A stretch of DNA of 64,000 nt from Platycnemis pennipes (taxonomy: Eukaryota; Arthropoda; Insecta; Odonata; Platycnemididae). The position numbers and the translations under genes are program-made. The notes beneath the pieces are model-generated. The model was not told the DNA's origin, searched no databases, and saw only the letters and a list, made by a program, of their open reading frames with translations. The stretch covers positions 139,580,615 through 139,644,614 of the forward strand of contig OW121848.1 of assembly GCA_933228895.1 (NCBI GenBank), written 5' to 3'. Below are positions 60,072 through 64,000 of this stretch, piece after piece; position 1 is the first letter of the stretch; every line of letters begins with the position of its first letter.

Positions 60072-61549
60072 CACAGTTATCCCTAATCCCTCTAATCCAA
60101 GGATCCCTCGATACTTCTAATCTACTGCATAATGTCTTGACCTGTATTGAAGTCAAGGTATTCCACAGTAACCTCATGAAGTAGACCCGCGTAAAATTAC
60201 TCCCCTCAGGCTAGCGACCGCGGTACAACGAGTGAGAGCGGCAGGAGGAGATCCCGAATGACCACGTTCCGTCTTCTGAAGACGGCGAAGCAGTCCTACC
60301 TCGTAAACTTTGTTTTCATTATCACCATCGTTAACCGCCATCTCCTAAAGTACACGCGATAGACAGTTCGCTGAGGTACCAACGAATTAGAGTTTACCCT
60401 TCTTGGACAATCAAATTTCACTCGCAGCTCCCAGATATACAAAGTTTTACTTGAGCCGTAACTGACTTATTAAGGCCAAATAATTTTACCGAAGTATTAT
60501 TTATATTATCCATTTATAACGTAAGAGTAGGTGATATGGCCTGCCATCTGATTTCATCCTAGACGCCATAAAGATGGACCAATTGCACTGAATGTTGCAG
60601 ATAATGTAGTTTTTCACTGTTAATCAATTATTTATGATTTTAATTTTGAAAATGGTTCATATTTTTACATCAAAATTGAAACGACCATGTTAATAATAGG
60701 AAAGAATTGCATTAAAATGGGAAACAATCATAAAACTGAAATAAAATTGCTGTGTAGAAAAGTGTAGAATGAAACTCTATAATAAATATATTAAAGTAAC
60801 AACATTTTTGTTATTGACAATAAATTTCTCAGTTACCACTGCGTGTAACATTTCCTCATTTTACAAGAGGGGCTCTATAAGGATTCAGGACTTTGTTCGG
60901 ACTTGGCTCAAGCCGGCCTATCTAATTGTGAGTTGGTATGATGATGGGCAGTTTCTTTAAAAATAGGTTCGTCGATATAGTGCCACATCAAAACAAATAT
61001 CGATTTTAATCCGTTATACTGAAGGATAATGTAATACATCTTGGCTGTAGTGAACATATTTTTACAAGTTTTTCTAATCCTATGAACGGTTCTTTCTTTT
61101 GTGTCGTGCCATATGTTTTTCGATTTGACGCCAACATACATTTCAGGGAGTTAAATTCTCACAATTTCGGAATTAAAAGCAAGTTATTGGAATGAAATTC
61201 AAAACTAGCATTCAGGTACACATTTTTATTGAAGTACTTAGAGGTTAGACCAAAAAGAAGAGCGTGATAAGACAGGAGCGAATGAAGAACTTTCGAGTTC
61301 ATTCCTGGCGAAAAAGGACAGAAAATACTTTTACTGTAAAAAAAGATATAATTCGTTTCAGCTGTATCTTCTTGACACACCAAAAAGCTTAACTGAAGTA
61401 TTATAAATCCCATTAGGATTTACAAAGAATCACAGGCTCTGCCTTTCTCATAAGCACAAAGAATTTTTTGATACCCGGAAGATTGAGTTAAATTCCGTTC
61501 CAGGCACGGATTTACAATCAGTGAGGAGAGATACGGAACCTGATAAAAG
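60072..61549. other. Intergenic sequence
   Basis: A modestly GC-rich patch at 60190-60310; otherwise AT-rich. Nothing recognised. Confidence 0.4.
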
Positions 61550-61960
61550 CCTCGAAAACTTCTTCTCTATCACCTACTCTCTCGAAGGGAGTTAAGGTCA
61601 ACTCATGCTTTATTTGAGGACCTTGGAGGGTAAGACGAGAGGGAGGTCACTTGGAGGAAGCGGATTAATGGTTCACCCACGATAATTCTTCCTTTGCGTA
61701 CCACGCTCATCTCCACCCTCCCCCTCCCCCCCGCTCTCCCTGAAGCCCCTCATCCCTCTCCACTATCTCCCCCTCCATCTGCCCTATCTCTCAAAACACC
61801 GCTTCCCCAACGATGACATGCGAGAAGGGCGGGACCTCCAGCGATACGATCGGACGTAAATAAATCTCAGGTCGCTCGAGTACTTTCCCTGCGCGCTTTT
61901 ACGAGTCTCCTGTCTCTGCGACTAGGAACGCTCGATTCTTCAAATGGAGAGTTTTCAAGG
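61550..61960. other. GC-rich pyrimidine-rich patch
   Basis: C-rich run (61710-61790) followed by CpG-containing sequence up to 61930. Resembles the other islands; no promoter pair was found. Confidence 0.25.
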
Positions 61961-62287
61961 GGCCAGAACCAGACCACAACAATGAAAAAGGAATGGACAC
62001 ACCTTAACACAAAAACACACAAGAGTCATAGGATATATAAAGTCACTGACATTAGATCGAGCTCATAAAATATCGGAATCATATGCCACTGAAGAAAATG
62101 ACAGTTTTCCAGGGGATCGTCTTTGAGAAATATAACTTCACATACTCCAATTTCAACCATGCTCTCAATTCATCATAATTTATACTTTTCTCCATCAAAT
62201 ACTTAAAAATAAAGATAATAATAATGAAACAATTAATCTGCGTTATCGGCAAAAGTAGTTGTTGAGGGTTCCTCAGGTTTTCCTCCG
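61961..62287. other. AT-rich spacer
   Basis: Nothing recognised. Confidence 0.4.
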
Positions 62288-62398
62288 ATTTTTCTGCCAA
62301 CGTTTTGACGCACGAGTCGTTCATCGTCATCACGGCTTACATACTCAGCCCCGAGGATGATGAACGACTCGTGAATCAAAACTTCGGCTGAAATAGAG
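62288..62398. repeat. Inverted repeat of a hammerhead-like motif
   Basis: Left arm 62288-62328 and right arm 62356-62398 are inverted copies. CACGAGTCGTTCATC/GATGAACGACTCGTG is exact and the outer parts are diverged. The right arm reads CCGAGGA-T-GATGAACGACTCGTGAATC-AAAAC, a worn version of CTGANGA-T-[stem II]-GAAAC as seen at 8.2, 8.9 and 12.1 kb. The left arm has the same motif on the minus strand. Confidence 0.55.
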
Positions 62399-62879
62399 TG
62401 CCTGATCCGGTAAAAAGTTCAAGGAGCCTCCACCAACAGCAATGATAAAGTTATGGAACAAAAGGAATTGAAAAAAAAACAAAACAAGGCTCAAAACTTC
62501 ATCTTAACTTATTAGAAGTAGAAACAGTTACATTCAATGTGAAGTCAATCAACGCATATTTTATAATCTATATGCATAATATGATAACACTTTTCAAACT
62601 AGTTGACAGATTTCGATTAAACTCTTTTTCTTTCCTATCTGTTCGTGGTATCTCAATGCTATCTCAAACAGGCAAATGTACAAATTTGAAATTAGTTTTC
62701 CATTTTCGAGATACAAAAGTTTTTCTTTCATTCACTAAAATACCTAATGTCAATTGATCTCTTTCATTTTTTCCTTATTTTACGGATAAAGCTACACACT
62801 TTGTTATTATCGCAACCATTTAACGCGACGCAATCCAGATTTCAGTATATGTTCAATGTGCCTACCTTGAAATTTATTG

Positions 62880-63840
62880 TTTTTCGGTTCTTTTCCGAGC
62901 TGTCTTAAGGCCATTGACCTTCTTTTGGCCATTTTCTCCTCCTTTTACGTGCTTTATGACATCCAAGATATCCTAATAGACGTCTTCTACTTCATCTTTG
63001 TAGTCCGAGGCATGTAAATTTGTACTACAATGGTATCTGTAGGCTTGGTCTCAATCTTCACCATTATAATCCTCTCACTGTACTGCAGGAAGCTTTTAAC
63101 GCGCAGTCCTGTACTCTTCCTGAGCATTATGCCTACTCCAGCGTTACCATTCAGTGATCAGGTGTGAATAATTTAATAACTTCCACTCCCTAAGTCTCTT
63201 TCTTCGGGCCATCTCATTTCACTGATTCCTAATACATTAAGGTCAAATCGGAGAATGGACTCTCTCGGGTAATCTCCGCCGCAACACCAACGCCTTCAGT
63301 GGGGGACTATTTTACTTCCGGAATATTTTACTCTAGAGGGTTCCATCACGTCATGATCAGAAAGAAAAGAGTAGAGTAGCTGCGACTCCTCGGGATAATA
63401 ATGTGGTGGTTTCCCCTTGCCTTCCACATGGCAGTACCACAGCCGTTAAAGTAAATGTTACCACGCCTGTAGTGAAATAAGTGTCGCTGTACAGACCACT
63501 GTGGTCTCCGCCTTCACTCATGTGAAGAAGAGCTGCTGCCCTCTCCTCCGGGTGCTAGGAAGCATAATTGTTGGCGGCCTCCCGTCATCAAGTCACGGCA
63601 TCTTCACAGGTTTCACAGGCTTCTGTATCATTTAAAGGCCTATCTTACCCAATGATAGACCAATACCACCTCGGAGTGCCGTCGCTTTTTGTCCACGACT
63701 GCTTATTCGACGAGTAAACTCGCTTATCTCGCAGCTAACCTCTATATCTAGAGGTCGACCCACCATCCGCAACCCGGTGGACGCACTCGGTGGCTTTAAG
63801 CTCAGCCCCGAGGGAGATTTAATTAATACATACATAATTT
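62880..63840 (-). mobile_element. 5' part of a decayed LINE: 5' UTR and endonuclease remnants
   Basis: On the minus strand from about 63260 leftward FDLNVLGISEMRWPEERDLG, then NGNAGVGIMLRKSTGLRVKS, FLQYSERIIMVKIETKPTDT and IVVQIYMPRTTKMK follow the start of an APE-type LINE endonuclease of the endonuclease-reverse transcriptase group. Stops and frameshifts break it and similarity fades near 62900. The GC-richer block 63270-63840 to its 5' side (GGAAACCACCACATTATTAT and GTAAAATAGTCCCCC) fits a LINE 5' UTR. A 67-codon frame at 63632-63835 inside it is probably not a gene. Confidence 0.65.
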
Positions 63841-64000
63841 AGGGTCCTTTGTTTTTAATATAAAAAATGATATCAGTTTTTCATTCATTGATTTCCTTAC
63901 AATGACTGCAGGAAAATTATTATTATTCGTGATTTATCAATGATGGTAGGTTAGATGGACAATAAACTCTTATCCCGGCCGCTATTTTTATACAATGCCT

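Noticed and set aside
1..64000. CRISPR array, bacterial operon or prophage
   Set aside because: No regularly spaced repeats; introns, LINEs and Inr-type promoters show a eukaryotic nuclear origin.

Overview
The window looks like a piece of an arthropod, most probably insect, nuclear genome. It is AT-rich and intron-rich. It carries a clip-domain serine protease homologue typical of insect haemolymph, core promoters with TATA plus a TCAGT-type initiator, and a varied load of non-LTR retrotransposons, SINEs and TA-targeting DNA transposons. Species cannot be told from the sequence alone. There is one well-supported host gene and one intact transposon gene; most of the remainder is intron, intergenic sequence and decayed repeats.

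Region 1 (about 3.0-19.0 kb, minus strand): a complete eight-exon gene for a secreted clip-domain serine protease homologue of about 580 residues. All splice phases agree. The clip-domain cysteines are split across exons 3 and 4. The catalytic His and Asp are kept, but the catalytic Ser is Gly (GDGGGP), so the product should be a non-catalytic cofactor of the melanisation/prophenoloxidase type. A TATA box and initiator lie just upstream of a short 5' UTR exon. The introns hold a decayed LINE (14.4-15.7 kb), a 0.8-kb foldback element (8.1-8.9 kb), a 295-bp duplicated block (10.8-11.6 kb) and hairpins.

Region 2 (19-52.7 kb): no confident protein-coding gene. There are two tRNA-derived SINE-like repeats (22.5 and 28.8 kb), a 5S-rRNA-derived element (39.2-39.4 kb), several GC/CpG-rich islands (21.3-21.8, 26.7-27.2, 31.4-33.2, 35.5-36.2, 40.2-40.8, 48.4-48.8 kb), and a textbook TATA+Inr promoter at 31.67-31.70 kb facing right. 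Strong splice donors at 33.03, 33.24 and 36.21 kb suggest 5' exons of a rightward gene whose body lies outside the window or is not recognisable here.

Region 3 (52.7-57.3 kb): a recently inserted LOA/I-like non-LTR retrotransposon with a perfect 14-bp target duplication. One uninterrupted 1371-residue frame carries endonuclease, reverse transcriptase, RNase H and a C-terminal Cys/His motif.

Region 4 (57.5-64 kb): immediately to the right, a 2.54-kb TA-flanked DNA transposon with 21-bp perfect terminal inverted repeats and many subterminal copies of the same motif. It probably belongs to the pogo group and has a LINE 3' fragment inserted in it. Then come a GC-rich patch (61.6-61.9 kb), an inverted repeat of a hammerhead-like motif (62.3 kb) and the 5' end of another decayed LINE (62.9-63.8 kb, minus).

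The most unusual structural signals are a dispersed family of CTGANGAT-hairpin-GAAAC motifs resembling hammerhead ribozyme cores (8.2, 8.9, 12.1, 62.3 kb), the 5S-derived SINE-like element, and a set of near-perfect palindromes that look like products of template switching.
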